Shown in pieces: positions 1-12,054 of a stretch of 64,000 bases of DNA. The notes beneath the pieces are model-generated. The model did not search any database. It was not told the origin of the DNA and worked only from the letters and a program-made list of their open reading frames with translations. The stretch is from Syngnathus acus (lineage: Eukaryota > Chordata > Actinopteri > Syngnathiformes > Syngnathidae): the NCBI RefSeq assembly GCF_901709675.1, contig NC_051108.1, positions 2,542,001 through 2,606,000 of the forward strand, read 5' to 3'. Each line of letters begins with the position of its first letter. The first letter of the stretch is position 1. A program made the position numbers and the translations under genes.

Positions 1-119
1 TCTTGAAGGAATTGAAGCAAATATGTAAGGAAATTCAGTCAAATGACCCTCCAGCGGCAACATATTGCGCATAAACAGTTTCTCTGCTTTCAGAATGAAA
101 GTTTTAATTTCTTTTCTAG

Positions 120-3100
120 CTGGGTCGTGTTTGAAGAGCCTGGTTTTTGTGGGGAGTCTTACGTCCTGGAAAAAGGCTTATACGGAAACCCAGAGGACTG
201 GGGGGCTCTCCAAGACCGGATTGCCTCCGTAATGCCTGTCGTGCTGGTAAGGCAGTAATTTTTTGTACTTTTTCTTAATTAAGAGAGCAGCTGACGTATT
301 TTTACTGTTTTTTTGGTGTTGTCGTTTTGTACAAGTATCATTTCGTTCGACATTTCAGTAACGCTCAGTCGTTGTCAGTCAAAACGGAGCAATATTAAAT
401 ACATTTTTGCTTCACAGTCTATTAGTTTATAGGACGCTTAACTCTGCGTCAAACAAACATCTTATTTTCAAAAGTGTCATTTTTTTTACCGTTTTTGTTG
501 TCGACGTTGGTATTTGGACGTCACTTCGTAATGGACTTTTGAAAAGACCGCGTCGGTTTGCGCGGTAGCTTAATTGATGACGCGTGGAGAAACCACTTCC
601 GGGTTCATGGTGCGTTTAAAGACTTCGCTTGTCGCGTAAATTCCACAACGACCGTTTGCTTCAATGACGTTGACATTCAGTGCATGTGACCTGTCACGTT
701 GCTGCTGCTTGTCCTCATTTAACATGGGGAAGTGACACATTTTAATATTGTTGATTCTCTTGGGAAGCATGTGACACAGAAAAATCCAGAACAAATAAAA
801 TGCCTATTAAATGAGGAAAATACATGTCAGATGCTCTCGATGACTCATTGTGGGGGGTTTTCTTCTCCCAAACACATGATGAGTCTCCACCGCTTTTTAG
901 AGGAACAAGAAAAAGTGACTGTATATGACTAACAATGTAGTGAAAAAAAAGCTAAATAAGTCTTTTTCTATTTCAGGATGATTTTGAAAATATGGCAAAG
1001 TTCAAAGTAAGTGATACATGTTTATCTATGGGAGAAACTCAAGAGGGACTCACAGGCGTGTCGTAATGCGTCACGTGCTGCGTGTCCTCAGGTGCAGCTT
1101 TTCTCCGAGCCAGATTTTCAAGGGAGCGTCCTCACTTTGGAGGACAGCGTGGCTACCTTGGAGGAAGGTTTCTCTGTGGCTTCCTGCAAGGTCCTGGTGG
1201 GCAGGTGTGCATTTTAAAATGTAGACTTCACTATACTCCTTAGCATGGGTCATTTGATTTGATTTTCATGTTTCTTAGCTGGCTGGGGTTTGAAGGCCAG
1301 AACTTCAGTGGCAGGATGTATCTCCTGGAGGAGGGGAACTACCAAGACGTGAGAGCGATGGGTTGCATCAACGCAAGTTCCACCATCCTCTCATTCCAGA
1401 CTGTGGGCTTTGTAAGTTGATAGATGCTCACACGCCGGACTGCGAAATCCAAATGCTGTTTTGTACAGCCATGTATAAAAAGTAACATTAAACTGATACT
1501 TTCCAAACCTACACATTCAAGTAAAAAGTAGTGGCAAACATTTTGTAGCTGTGGCATTAACTGAGCCACACATGTTCTACTACAACTACAAAAAAAACAA
1601 AGGTCTAAGTGTTGTCTGTTTCCATGGTAACTTTACAAAAATCTCCATTTGGCTTTGCATGGCCCGCAGTGCTCTACCCACAGTTTTTTTTTTAACCCTC
1701 CTCTCCCACTTGGCAGGAATTCTCTCAGCCCTCCATCATCCTCTTTGAGCGTTGCGGTCTCCGCGGAAAGCGGGTGGTGCTGACTGATGCCTGTGTCAAT
1801 CTTCAGCTGGCTGAGGGCTGCACCCGGGTCCAGTCGATGCTGGTGGAGGGGGGCATGTGAGTACAATCATCACAACGTGTAAAGCTGTCACTTAAAAACC
1901 CTTCAGGAGAAATTATATTCAACACACAATATGTTTTCTTAAAATGAAACCCAGCGGAAGCAAATGCACTGAAAACAGCAGGGGCTCCTAAACGGAACCC
2001 TGTGGGACACCACTATATATAGTGAAATGATTTTGGTCTGGTCAAATTTTGGTGGGTATGCAGTTGCCAGTGCTTCTTTTTGAGCATGATAACACTCTGT
2101 CAATGATGACGCTGGAAATCTGCTGCTGATGTGTGACATTCAGGCAAGTGGTGTAAACCCTAGTTGAGGAAATACAAAAGGTGCAGTGTAGGAGAGAACT
2201 TCAGCAAATGGCCCGATCGTTTTCTATCCCAAGTTAAACGATTATTATGTTAGTCCACAACAGTATCCTGGATGTAATTAGCAGATTGGTAGCTAATTGT
2301 TGCTTTGGTTTACTTCCTGTTGTCAGGTGGATATTATACGAGGGCATCAATTATCGGGGTGCTCAGATTCTGGTCAAACCCGGTGAAGTCCCCGACTGGC
2401 ACCAGTTCAGCAAGTGGAGTAAAATTGGATCACTCCGCCCCCTTTTACAGGTACGTAAAGCCAGACCTGCTTCATTTGCATATACACTATTTCGTTCCCC
2501 ATTTCTGACGCTTTATTTTTTATTGTGTGTTTTCTGCGTAGAGGCACGTGCACTTCAGGTTAAGGAACAGACAAACGCGGCTTTTGATGTCCGTGACTGG
2601 CGATCTGGAAGAGGTCAAACTGATGCGGATTCAAGAGGCCGAGAAGACCAACGGGCTCGAGCAGATCTGGCTCTACCGCGGCGGCCATCTCCATTGCAAG
2701 GTATTCATTCGGGTAACTCGACTAGCAGAATGTCATCGACTGACGAGAAGATGGCGCTTATGTGTTGTAGCTCCTTGAGGAGTGCTGCCTGAGTCCCAGC
2801 GGCAGCGTGACCATGGCAGGAAGCCGCGTGGGCCTCGTGCCAGAGATGGATAACCACGTGTGGAGTATCACCCCTGAGGGCTTCATCCGGTACATGCCGA
2901 CTCCTGATCTGGTCTTGGAGGTGAAAGGTGAGCTTCTACTGGCTGCTCGGTCAGAAAGTACTTGAGCACTAAAGTCATTTCAACTTCATCAAACTATTTA
3001 AATTTGCCACATTATCTATATCAGTGGTTCCCAAAGTGGGCGGTACCGCCCCCCTGGGGGCGGTGGAAAGATCTGGGGGGGCGGTGAGGAAGAAAGGGGC

Positions 3101-4180
3101 GGTAGGGGGGCGGTAGGGGGGCGGCAGTCGATTTGTACACAACACGCCGCTCTGGCCCAGTCAGATCCGACAGCATAGACTACAAAAGCAAAAGCTCAGG
3201 TTCGTAATTTCAAGCTTGTAATGTTCAGAATTTTATCTTATAATAAAAACCGCATTCTGGCGGTCAACATCATCTTGAGTTCAAGTCAACATGAAATTGG
3301 GGACTCGCCAGAACGCGCCGTGTTGTGTTGAGCTGGTTAGGGCAGTGGTCCCCAACCACCGGGCCGCGGACCGGTACCGGTCCGTGGGTCACTTGGTACC
3401 GGGCCGCCAAGCCGCACAGAATTTTTTTTTTTATCGACGATCAATTAATTCAGGTCAAGACACTCGTCCCGGTCACGTGACATGTTTCCCTAGTCGAGCC
3501 CGCAAAGCTAATATGTGGCGACAGGCTAACTAACCAGGCAGTGAAGCATTCAAAACTGCTTCAACACATGGAGACCAAGCATCCTGCAATAAAAGACAAA
3601 CCTTAAATCACTTCGGGTGTCATTGTCTCCGATTACGTCTAGATGGGACCGGCTCGTTTCTGAGAAACAAACTCAGTGCTCCCACTAATTCAACGTAATG
3701 GTAATGATATTATAAATGTATTATTTATTTATTTATATAAATGTATTATTTATTTATATAAATGCCTTGGGGGTGGGGGGGCGCTAGGAATTCACTGGGG
3801 AGCCAAAGGGGGCGCCAGCCTGCAAAAGTTTGGGAACCACTGATCTATATTTTAGTCTCGAGACGTCACTTGCTTAGTGATTTCAAGCTCGCAGGGGAGT
3901 TGTCATTGTCAACAGTGACACCTTGTGGAATAAAAAAAAAATCAAGTGCTTTTGTTGTTTTTAGGACACTTCATTTTTAGAGTAAAATGGTAGTCAAATA
4001 AACTGCAAAAAAAAATGTAATTCCGTTTTTAACTCACACAAGCATCTTTTATTAATGCACAGCATAATGAATTCAATTATGTCTTTCACAGGAGGGCATC
4101 ATTATGACAAAAACCAACTGATTCTCAACACCCTGGATCCGAATAAAGTGCACCAAATGTGGGATGTGGAAATTATTTAA
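120..4180 (+). CDS. crybg1: Beta/gamma-crystallin domain-containing protein 1 (AIM1-like), 3' part only
   Basis: Nine exons are readable: 120-246, 977-1006, 1092-1204, 1279-1411, 1717-1856, 2327-2450, 2542-2700, 2771-2927 and 4092-4180, all with GT-AG borders and matching phase, giving the last ~356 residues before a TAA. Exons to 2450 encode repeated beta/gamma-crystallin Greek-key motifs (for example [57 protein letters not shown]). Exons from 2542 encode a ricin-B-like beta-trefoil that ends in WDVEII. This domain order is typical of the C terminus of CRYBG1/CRYBG2, large non-lens crystallin relatives. I prefer crybg1 because rtn4ip1 and cd24 follow, as in human 6q21. The N-terminal half lies before the window. 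One exon is only 30 nt. The intron before the last exon holds a hAT insertion. Confidence in the family is high; crybg1 over crybg2 rests mainly on synteny. Confidence 0.88.
3343..3420 (+). mobile_element. Second hAT-like left terminus nested in the 3022-3842 element
   Basis: The motif CAGTGGTCCCCAACCACC at 3343 is followed by a GC-rich palindromic stretch around ACCGGTACCGGT. This is a familiar hAT end, different from the outer element's end. I could not find its inverted partner before 3842, so only one terminus is supported. It is either a nested insertion that lost its right end or an internal part of a chimeric element. The right limit given covers only the recognisable GC-rich terminus. 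Confidence 0.5.
3538..3606 (+). pseudogene. Remnant of a hAT transposase BED zinc finger
   Basis: The frame starting at 3538 reads [20 protein letters not shown] and then KP and a stop. The spacing KLLxHxxxKHP is the second half of the BED-type zinc finger (H-x4-H) at the N terminus of many hAT transposases of the ZBED5 kind. The cysteine half and the catalytic domain are missing, so this is a dead coding fragment inside the transposon. Confidence 0.6.
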
Positions 4181-4444
4181 GATTATTCCACACAGCAAAG
4201 CAAGCCTTTGAGGACTATGTGCATTTTTGCTGCAATGTTCATGGTGGGAAGATCTCTTAAAGAATATATTGCTGCCTTCTTAAAATACAAGCAGTGAGGT
4301 TTGAACTTGACTCTCCAAGTACTACAACGCACGGTTCATGTTTTGCTTTTTCAATGAAAGAATCAGTCTTTGTAAATTAACTTAAGCAGTGTTAATGTGT
4401 CTCATGTATTTTTATTCTGAATGTCATATAACATTTTATTCAGC

Positions 4445-4450
4445 AATAAA
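4445..4450 (+). terminator. Poly(A) signal of crybg1
   Basis: AATAAA on the plus strand, 265 bp after the crybg1 stop codon. It is the only canonical hexamer I noticed in the 3' UTR. It lies 28 bp from the oppositely oriented signal of rtn4ip1. Confidence 0.75.
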
Positions 4451-4477
4451 ACAAAGTTCTACTTTCATTAGCTCACC

Positions 4478-4483
4478 TTTATT
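4478..4483 (-). terminator. Poly(A) signal of rtn4ip1
   Basis: TTTATT on the plus strand reads AATAAA on the minus strand, about 235 bp beyond the rtn4ip1 stop. Cleavage 10-30 bp further would place the rtn4ip1 mRNA end at roughly 4450-4468, overlapping or touching the crybg1 mRNA end. Confidence 0.7.
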
Positions 4484-4716
4484 GAATTTCTGTCAATTTG
4501 TTGTGTTGCAGTATAAATACTAGACAAGATATTGATGTAAAATTGGTTGTGATGGCCGTTTGAGATGATCTGAAAGGTTGCGGGGTCTGCTCTTGGTAAC
4601 CATAGTAACCTCACAGTAATAGGAAAGCCCACATTCAGGTACAGTACCTTGTTATATGCTAAAAATAGTCTTGGAGCAGGGTGGTTGAAGAATCGGCACA
4701 GCTTCATTCTTCGTTG

Positions 4717-7700
4717 TTAGTTTTGAGTTACCGTTTCCTGCGCCGCGTTCTGGTGCGACTCTCGCTCCGCCCCGTCTTGCTTCTCGGCCACGTTGACGAC
4801 CGTCTTGCCTCTGGCGTGGCCGCACTCCAACTTCTGAAAAGCCTGAGGCACCTGGCTGAATGGAAACTGGGCCTCCACCACTGGCAAGATCTGTCAACAA
4901 ATGATGATTACATTCATTTTATGGAAAAAGATGGTTTTGATTTATGGCCATTTTTAAGGTCGCAATCTACAATTCATTTACACAGCTACTGTCTGATTTA
5001 GCGGTCGAATTCCAGAATTCCCGAGCTTCCAACGTGTGAAATGCGAGGGCGGGGTATAGAATGTGATGAGGCAGGACAATCCCGAGCAGGTCCGGCCTGT
5101 TTTGGTCAGCATCTCTCGATATTAACAATGAACGGCGAGAGGGGTCGTGTCGCACAGGAAAGACTTCTGACTGATAGCGACGCTTTCCCGCCACTGGTCT
5201 AAATCAGCTGCTTGCTGTAAGCCCCCAGGACAAAAGATACAAATAGCTGCTCAGCACTGTGGAAAAAAAAAACATTCAGCATCTCTGAATCCACCCCCAA
5301 CCCAACCCACCAGCACAGCAGGAATGTCATGCTCGCTCCGAAACAAAGCTGAGGGAGGGGGGGGTCGGTTGATATTGCTAAACATGTTTTCGGTAGTGAC
5401 AGTACCTTCCCGGCATCCACCAGCTTGCTGATCTCATCCAGGCCAGGCCCATCTGGAGCGTAGAACCCCCAGCGGTAGAAGATGCCATTTGATATTATAT
5501 TCTAGAATGAAAAAAATATATATATTAATTTATGAATCAAGAGACTAAAAAAAAAAAGCCTGAATTTGATTCCATTTTAAAATTCTGTTTCATCATAGAA
5601 TGAAGTCTGGTCTATTTAATTGAGCGAGTAAAAGAGTTTGAACAGCAGAGGGCTCAGTTGAGCTGCGGTATGGGTGAGAGGAGCCGTGAGGGTGTGACCG
5701 CTGTGGCCGAGGCCTTCTCAACTGTCCAGCTGGTGGCTGCCATGGACAAAAGGCTTGGCAAGAAACACACATTTGCCGAAGAGGAGGGAGAGGGGGGGGG
5801 GGGGAGGGGGTCATTTGGCTGCAATCTGCACAAACACCGCATACTGCTGCTTCAGCACTGGGCCGCAGGCTCGCATTAACTCCCCGCATCTGAACTAAAC
5901 AGCCGGATTGGATGGTTCTAACCCATTCAACCGGATTTCAGAATTCAGTGGGAAATATTGACGTCAGAGTTGGATTTTTATTTTATTCCAATCATATGTA
6001 CCTGTATGACCTTGGTGTTCAGGGTGGATCCGGCGTGAATGAGTCCTTCCAGCAGGCCAAGCGTATCCGTTTCGGAGAGCAAAGGGGTTACCAGCGTGAC
6101 GTACTTGGCCCCGGACCAGGGTTTCAGCAGGCCCACCGCCCATTCCTCTGTGTCCCCGCCCACGCAGTCTAAAACCACGTCAAATCTGGCAACACAAGCG
6201 CATAAGAAGTTCCTTTTTTAATTTGCCACCGCAGCGCTCGTTTGTTTGGTCTTCAAAGCTGGCTTGACCAATTTTGCACTCTGGCCTTAAGACTTGGTAT
6301 CCATGGAAACTAGAAAAATGAGAGGGAAAATGCGCAGGTGTATGGGGTTGACTGCGAGATGTCAGCAGAGAACATGAAGGCACTACGATAGGAATCCACT
6401 CTTGTTTTTGGAGACACCGCCTAAAATGCAGACCTGATCTGAAATGAATCATGTAAAATGATTTCAAATATGTCACACACCTCTCCATTGTTTCTAGTTG
6501 GTCCGCCGCATCTTCCGCGGCGTAGTCCACCACCTCATCGGCTCCGAGACCTCTGACGAGGCCCTCGGCATTCTGAGAGCAAGTGACCGTAACGTGGGCA
6601 CCCCAGGCCTTTGCCAACTGGCAGCACAGATGGGGGAAAAAAATGCTGAAATAAACAAAGTGAACCAACAAAAGGCGAAAGTTGCTTCTTGTGATGCTTC
6701 ACCTGAATTGCAAACGTCCCGACACCTCCTGATCCCCCGGTAATCAAAACTCTGAGAGCAAAGCGCATTCAATTAGTGAAGGCTGTTAAATGTGCGCACT
6801 TTGAGAACATTACATTTAAAAAATATATATCTTTTAAAAACATTAAAAGCAGAGCTTACCTTTTATTGGAGGAGTTGTCTCTGCAAAGACCACCCGCAAT
6901 ACCAAGTGCGGACAGCACAGTGCTGGCTACGTAGGGGATGGACGCCGCCTCCATGTGACTCAAAGATTCGGGCTTGTGGGACACCTTTTGGAGATCACCA
7001 AACATCAATACATTATAAACAGCTTTGTCAATATACTCGGAAAGATATATGTACCACCTCAAACTCTGTTAGATTGACAAACTCCGCCAGGCTGCCTTGT
7101 TGCCACGGGGGAACAGCAGCCCAAACCTGGAACATTGATGACCACAATATATCCAAATCAAGGGCGCTTAACAACAGCACCTGAATGTCATGCACCTAGT
7201 GGAAACCACTGTGTACCTCATCTCCTGGAACAAAGTGAGCAACCTCAGATCCACAGTCCACTACAACACCAGACACATCTCGACCCAGGATCAGAGGAAA
7301 ACCACTATCATTGTCCATTATAGAAAATGGGTCCTTTCGTAGCTTCAGCATCTTAGCACCATACCCTCCTGAGATTAAGAAAGTGATGGTTAACTTAGCA
7401 GAATTTAGCCTGCTGTCTACATGGTTTTAGTGAGTTGACCTCTCACCTCTCATGGCCACATCCAAAGGATTGAGACTGGCAGCGTGCACTTGGATCATCA
7501 CCTGGCTGGACGAGGTGATCGTAGGCACCGGGATGTCGTCAGAGTACCTGAGCACTTCATTAGTGCCAAACTGGTCGATGACCCAAGCAGACATGCGGCT
7601 CTGCGCTCGCCAGGCTGAAGTGCTGACATGTTTTCGGAAGCAGCGTCCACCCCCGGCGACTCGCGTTTGGGTGGAACTTTTAGCTCTGATGAATAAGTGA

Positions 7701-7720
7701 AACAGCCTGGTGTATGCCAT
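4717..7720 (-). CDS. rtn4ip1: Reticulon-4-interacting protein 1, mitochondrial NAD(P)H oxidoreductase
   Basis: Nine minus-strand exons join in phase: 7447-7720, 7217-7368, 7058-7126, 6860-6984, 6703-6751, 6481-6617, 6002-6185, 5406-5501 and 4717-4890, giving 419 residues. The first ~45 residues are rich in Arg, Ser and Thr and nearly free of acids, as expected for a mitochondrial targeting peptide. The rest is a medium-chain dehydrogenase/quinone-oxidoreductase fold: GroES-like half with [13 protein letters not shown] and VWAAVPPW, then a nucleotide-binding loop [12 protein letters not shown] split across the 6751/6703 exon, and [14 protein letters not shown]. The family (RTN4IP1/OPA10) acts in mitochondria on coenzyme Q and respiratory-chain function. 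The protein runs 23 residues (polar, Gln/Glu-rich) past the VVNV at which the human protein nearly ends. It lies tail to tail with crybg1, as in mammals. The start is the first ATG of the targeting-peptide exon. Confidence 0.93.
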
Positions 7721-8087
7721 TACTGAGGAAATAAGCTTAAAATCGTCCTTCAGCTGACAGTACCAACAAGGTCATATTTGACACATTACCCGACTAGATT
7801 GTCAGACGCCAGCCAGTATGCGCGCTGGTAGCTCAAGTTCCTCCCTTACAGCGAGGAAGAATTTCAATACAATTGTTTTATGTCGCCAAAATTACCGAGT
7901 ATAACTCACTTGCACGCACGAGTAATAAACGATGCAGTTACGGTAGAAGAAAAGACAAACAAAACGCTGTAAACAAAGTTGCTGCTAGCTAAGTGGCTAC
8001 ATAAGATGTTAACCTTTCACCTTTCAGCAGCAGCGAATCACATTTCTCGATGCCAATACTCAGACCAATGGGGCCGTGAGTTTGACT

Positions 8088-8294
8088 TGACGTCACCACC
8101 ACCGTATAGTAGGTTTCCTTCTATTATTATTAAAATCAAAATCACAACAATTTAAAGATTGTAGCGAGAGCCTGTTAAAATAATGTTAATTGCTCTTATT
8201 AGCTTGTTGATTACATCGCAAGCATTTATTAGATTTTCTGATAATATTCTGACCAATGAAGTCACATGTTTAAATCTGTTTACATCTGACGTCA
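8088..8294. promoter_or_regulatory. Two CCAAT + CRE modules upstream of rtn4ip1
   Basis: Full palindromic CREs, TGACGTCA, occur at 8088-8095 and 8287-8294. Each is followed by CCACC and preceded by an ACCAATG box (about 8065 and 8252). The two segments look like diverged copies about 200 bp apart. They lie 370-570 bp upstream of the rtn4ip1 start codon, so they could be promoter or proximal enhancer sites for CREB/ATF and NF-Y. The sites are seen; the function is inferred. Confidence 0.45.
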
Positions 8295-8295
8295 C

Positions 8296-11200
8296 CACCT
8301 CTCGGTAACTACTCCTACAAATTATATTATTATTGTTATTATTATTATTAATTATTAATTATTATTATTATTATATGAACCACCCAAATTTTAAAAACGG
8401 TGAGAAAAAAAGGAGTAGGCGCTGATTGACCAATTATTATCTGTTTATCCTAATGAGTTGATTCAGCACGAAACCAGGCAACTCACAGTGCTGTCATTAT
8501 GATCACAGCTCCCAGGAGAAAGAGGACGCACTGGAAACTGGGTGCTTTGTCTGCACAGGCTCATTACAGTGGGCCGGCGTGATGAATTATTACCCCTGAC
8601 TGATGTTCACATAAATAGAATCCTGCTTTCCTGATTGTGCCATGCTAAAACAACCTCTTTGCCAGGTTGAGGCCTTAAATGGACTGGTTAGAATGAAATG
8701 CTCACTTAAATTTGTATATAAGATAAGCAGTCATTAAATAACTTTATATTTTTCCTTTATGAATACACAGGAAAAATAAATTCACTCAACTCAACATGTG
8801 TGTTTACAAACTGCAATTTGACTGTTCTCAATCCTTGCAGTTGGTCGAAGTCGGACTAATCAAAGCACGTCAACATTTCTCCCCCGTTTCACATCAGTTG
8901 TGCAGACGTGAAAATGAGCCACATTCATTATACAAATGTCAGTGCCTGCTGCTGGAGTGGAGGAAGGAGCAGAAGGGGGGGGGACGGGCAGGTGGGCAGT
9001 GAGTCAGGTTGCAAATGAGATACGATCTTTTAGCGCAACTTTGAACACAATGTTCTGATGAAATTACCCTTCTTGGGTTTATTTCATACAGAATATAAAA
9101 ACGTGTTCAGACAGCTGAGTAGACCCCAAAAAAAGGACGATGCATTGAGCAGACGGTCCCGTCGACTTTACCTCTCACGCAATATTCAACAGGCATTGTG
9201 TTGAGGATTATTCATGTCTGCTGTAGGGTCCTGTCTTCTCATGTGGCCTTCTTTCAGCGCACCCTCATGCGTGTGGTCGTTATTGCCGTGCTGCAAACAG
9301 GTGCCGCTGCACAGCATCAGGTGTCCTACCTAAAGGTTATACAGGGATGGGAGGATTCGGCAAAAGTGAGGGCCAAGAGGGGGTGTCCTAGTTATGCAGT
9401 CACTCCCCGCGGTCCCTTTCGTTTGGTTGCCATGGACGGCAAGAAGGACATCGGTGCTCTAAATCGGGGATCCAACCTGATTTGCTTATGAAATCAGGTT
9501 AGCTCTGTCGTGTGTTAAACAGGCCACACGAAGAGCACAAAAGGGACAGCGTCAGTGATGGTAGAGTCAATTTTCATTAAATATATTGATTAAAAGCTTC
9601 TTGTGATGTTTGTGTTCACTATTGACAAAAGGAGGTGGCAAATCAGCCTCATTGTTCTCAAAAGGAAAACAAAACAGACATTTCCAGTCTGACTTAAGGC
9701 GTATTATGCAGCAGTTTTACATGACCGGTCTTTCCGTTGTTTGGTTTCCATGGCAACCAGCAGATTGGACTCCCTCAAAGCCAAGCCGGCGAATGAGCAA
9801 AAATAATTGCCGTCTGATTGTCTAGCCACTTGCGATTGGTGAAACCAACTAAACAACTTAGATTGGAGCTGATCCACTTAAGCTGTCGGTTGATACAGCA
9901 ACCCGGCGGGGCCAAAAAGGAAGTGCAAGCGGCCATCTGGCAGGAAAGACCGTTCAACTGTCCACGCCTCGAGTTTGATATACAGTAAAGGACCAACTGT
10001 TCCTAAAATCCGCTTACGCTGGATAAAGTTGGCTTATTATTTCATTTCAAAACCTGATGCGTCCACCGACAGCCGTCAAAATGGCCATTGAGGAAATAAC
10101 AAGTAGGCAGAAGGAGTGTCCAGAAAATGCAGAACATACTACACCACAAAAAAAGGAGGAAGGAACATCATTGACCTATGACGTAAATGAAGAAGTAGTT
10201 GGGGTTGACTGGAAGCAGAAGGAAGTCAGCTTGTAAGTCAATAATACGTGTGACACTTGGTCAGTTTTATTGCACCAACTTTTTGTGACACACATTATAC
10301 ATACTATCATTTGGATTTCTTTCTGTAGTCTGTTTAAAGGCTAGTAAGTTTGGGTCAAGTGTTTGAAAGTTTGCTAGGATGGTGGCCTTGCAAATGTGCG
10401 AGTTATTTGCTTTGCAAGAATTTAAATGTGTGCAAATGGCCGCAGTCCATGCGCAAACGTCATGAAGGTATTTGAAAGGATTTGGGTCCGCTGGGATGGA
10501 CATTTAAATAAGTTCACTTACTTTTTTGCTAAAATTGAGCCAATACCAAACTAGGCCTGTAATTGGTTAACGTATTGCTGGAATTGAATGTTGCTAAAAA
10601 AAACAACTTCCAGATCAACATAAACATTTGTTTACCAAATTAGTACAAATCATTTTTTACATGAGTGGAATTGTTTTGTTACACAACATGAACTAGTCTG
10701 AGGAAATCAGACGCTTATCTTTACATTTGGTAATTATGAGTCAGCGCAGACATGTGACACTGAGTCTTGAATTATTCACAAACTTCACGAGCAAACTTGT
10801 ACCTTAAAGTCTACAGCCAAAATAATACAAATTTAATGTTTGGTGAATTTTGGACTATAAGGAATTACACATTATTATAAATTAGAAATATTTGAGTTTT
10901 TTCATTTTAACTTACAATTGTCGATGACTACAGTCGAGAAATTCAAAAATTTTAAGGTTCGTATACAATCTCACATGCTTTTATATACTGTTACGTTTTT
11001 AAATCGTCTCCTGGCTCCCATTTCCGAGCTTTGCAGGTATAAGGGGACTTAGGTTTACATTGTCTTTGCTACCACAGCAACCACCTGAATAATTCATGGA
11101 GACACTCAATGATTAAAGGTTTTTGGATGTTGCACATCACGTCACAAAAGATGACTGACTGTATGTTAGTCACGCTGGTCAATGAGAACATGAGATATGA

Positions 11201-12048
11201 AGTCATGTTGAGTATTAGTCATCGGGGAAAATGGTTGTGTTTACTGTTTTGATGATTCTTAAGAGTTTTAGATCAACATTTGGAGAACTTTTTGAAAATG
11301 TGCAGCCTGTTATATTTGGCGTGAAACTAAAAACTAAAAAATGTGACGGTCTGGGGCTGCTTTGGTAGTTCAGGACCTGGACGACTTGCCTCAAGAAGGA
11401 AAGCTTTTCAAATGGCCAAGTCAAAGGTTGGTCTTAAATTAAAAGGTTGGTCTTAAAGTCCATATTTGAACAAAATTCAATAATGTTAACTAACAGTTGA
11501 AATTGGATGGGTCCAGAAAAAAAGGATGTTTCATAGACTGGGGGAGTCTATTGCAGAGGTGAATAGTGCACAGAGGATTGACAGACAATAGGTCGGGATA
11601 ATGAGTCACGTGGCCGGCTTTACTGGTACCGAGGCAATTCCGAGCAGCACCCTACCCGTTCTGCCATGGCAGTGTCCGCTACACGTCTGACACGGTTTAA
11701 CATACGCTGACTCGGTTAGCCTCTATCAAGAGAACAAAAGCAATCGCCTATAGGGATCGTTTATTTTGAACACAGACAATGCACGCGCCATTTTGTTTGG
11801 ACTTGTATTCCCAGAACGCCATCACGAGTATCGCATGCATTCTGGATGTGATCCAAAAGAGATCAGTGGCGCTATCAGGGAATGCAGAGTCCATCTCTGG
11901 CCTTGTGGTCCACCAGCTGCCAGTCTAGACTGTCTGGCAGCCCCCTTTAATGACATCCAAGGCAGCTAGACAGCCTATTAAAGCAGCTGTAGTGCCATCA
12001 TTATGTGCAAAAAAAAAAACTCAAAGAAATATTGTTCTTTTTCAGCAA
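8296..12048. other. Intergenic region between rtn4ip1 and cd24
   Basis: I see no gene in this 3.7 kb. It holds an ATT-rich microsatellite (8321-8375) and otherwise AT-rich sequence with scattered short open frames lacking splice context or recognisable domains. In mammals QRSL1 sits head to head with RTN4IP1; no QRSL1-like exon was recognised here. Confidence 0.6.
8321..8375. repeat. ATT/AATT-rich microsatellite
   Basis: Imperfect (ATT)n with AATTATT interruptions in the intergenic region upstream of rtn4ip1. Simple repeat without other visible content. Confidence 0.85.
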
Positions 12049-12054
12049 TTTATT
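12049..12054 (-). terminator. Poly(A) signal of cd24
   Basis: TTTATT on the plus strand gives AATAAA on the minus strand, about 600 bp beyond the cd24 stop. This implies a 3' UTR much longer than half the coding sequence, as is usual for CD24 genes. Confidence 0.6.

Larger units (their letters stand above)
3022..3842. mobile_element. Non-autonomous hAT-type DNA transposon (821 bp) in the last crybg1 intron
   Basis: The element starts CAGTGGTTCCCAAAGT and ends with the near-perfect inverted copy AAAGTTTGGGAACCACTG. It is flanked by an exact 8-bp duplication, ATCTATAT, at 3014-3021 and 3843-3850. An 8-bp target duplication with CAGTGG...CCACTG ends is the hAT signature. The left end is very G-rich. 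The interior holds an AT-rich duplicated stretch around 3720-3765, a second hAT-like left terminus at 3343, and a short transposase remnant. No intact transposase is present, so the copy depends on enzymes supplied elsewhere. Confidence 0.9.
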
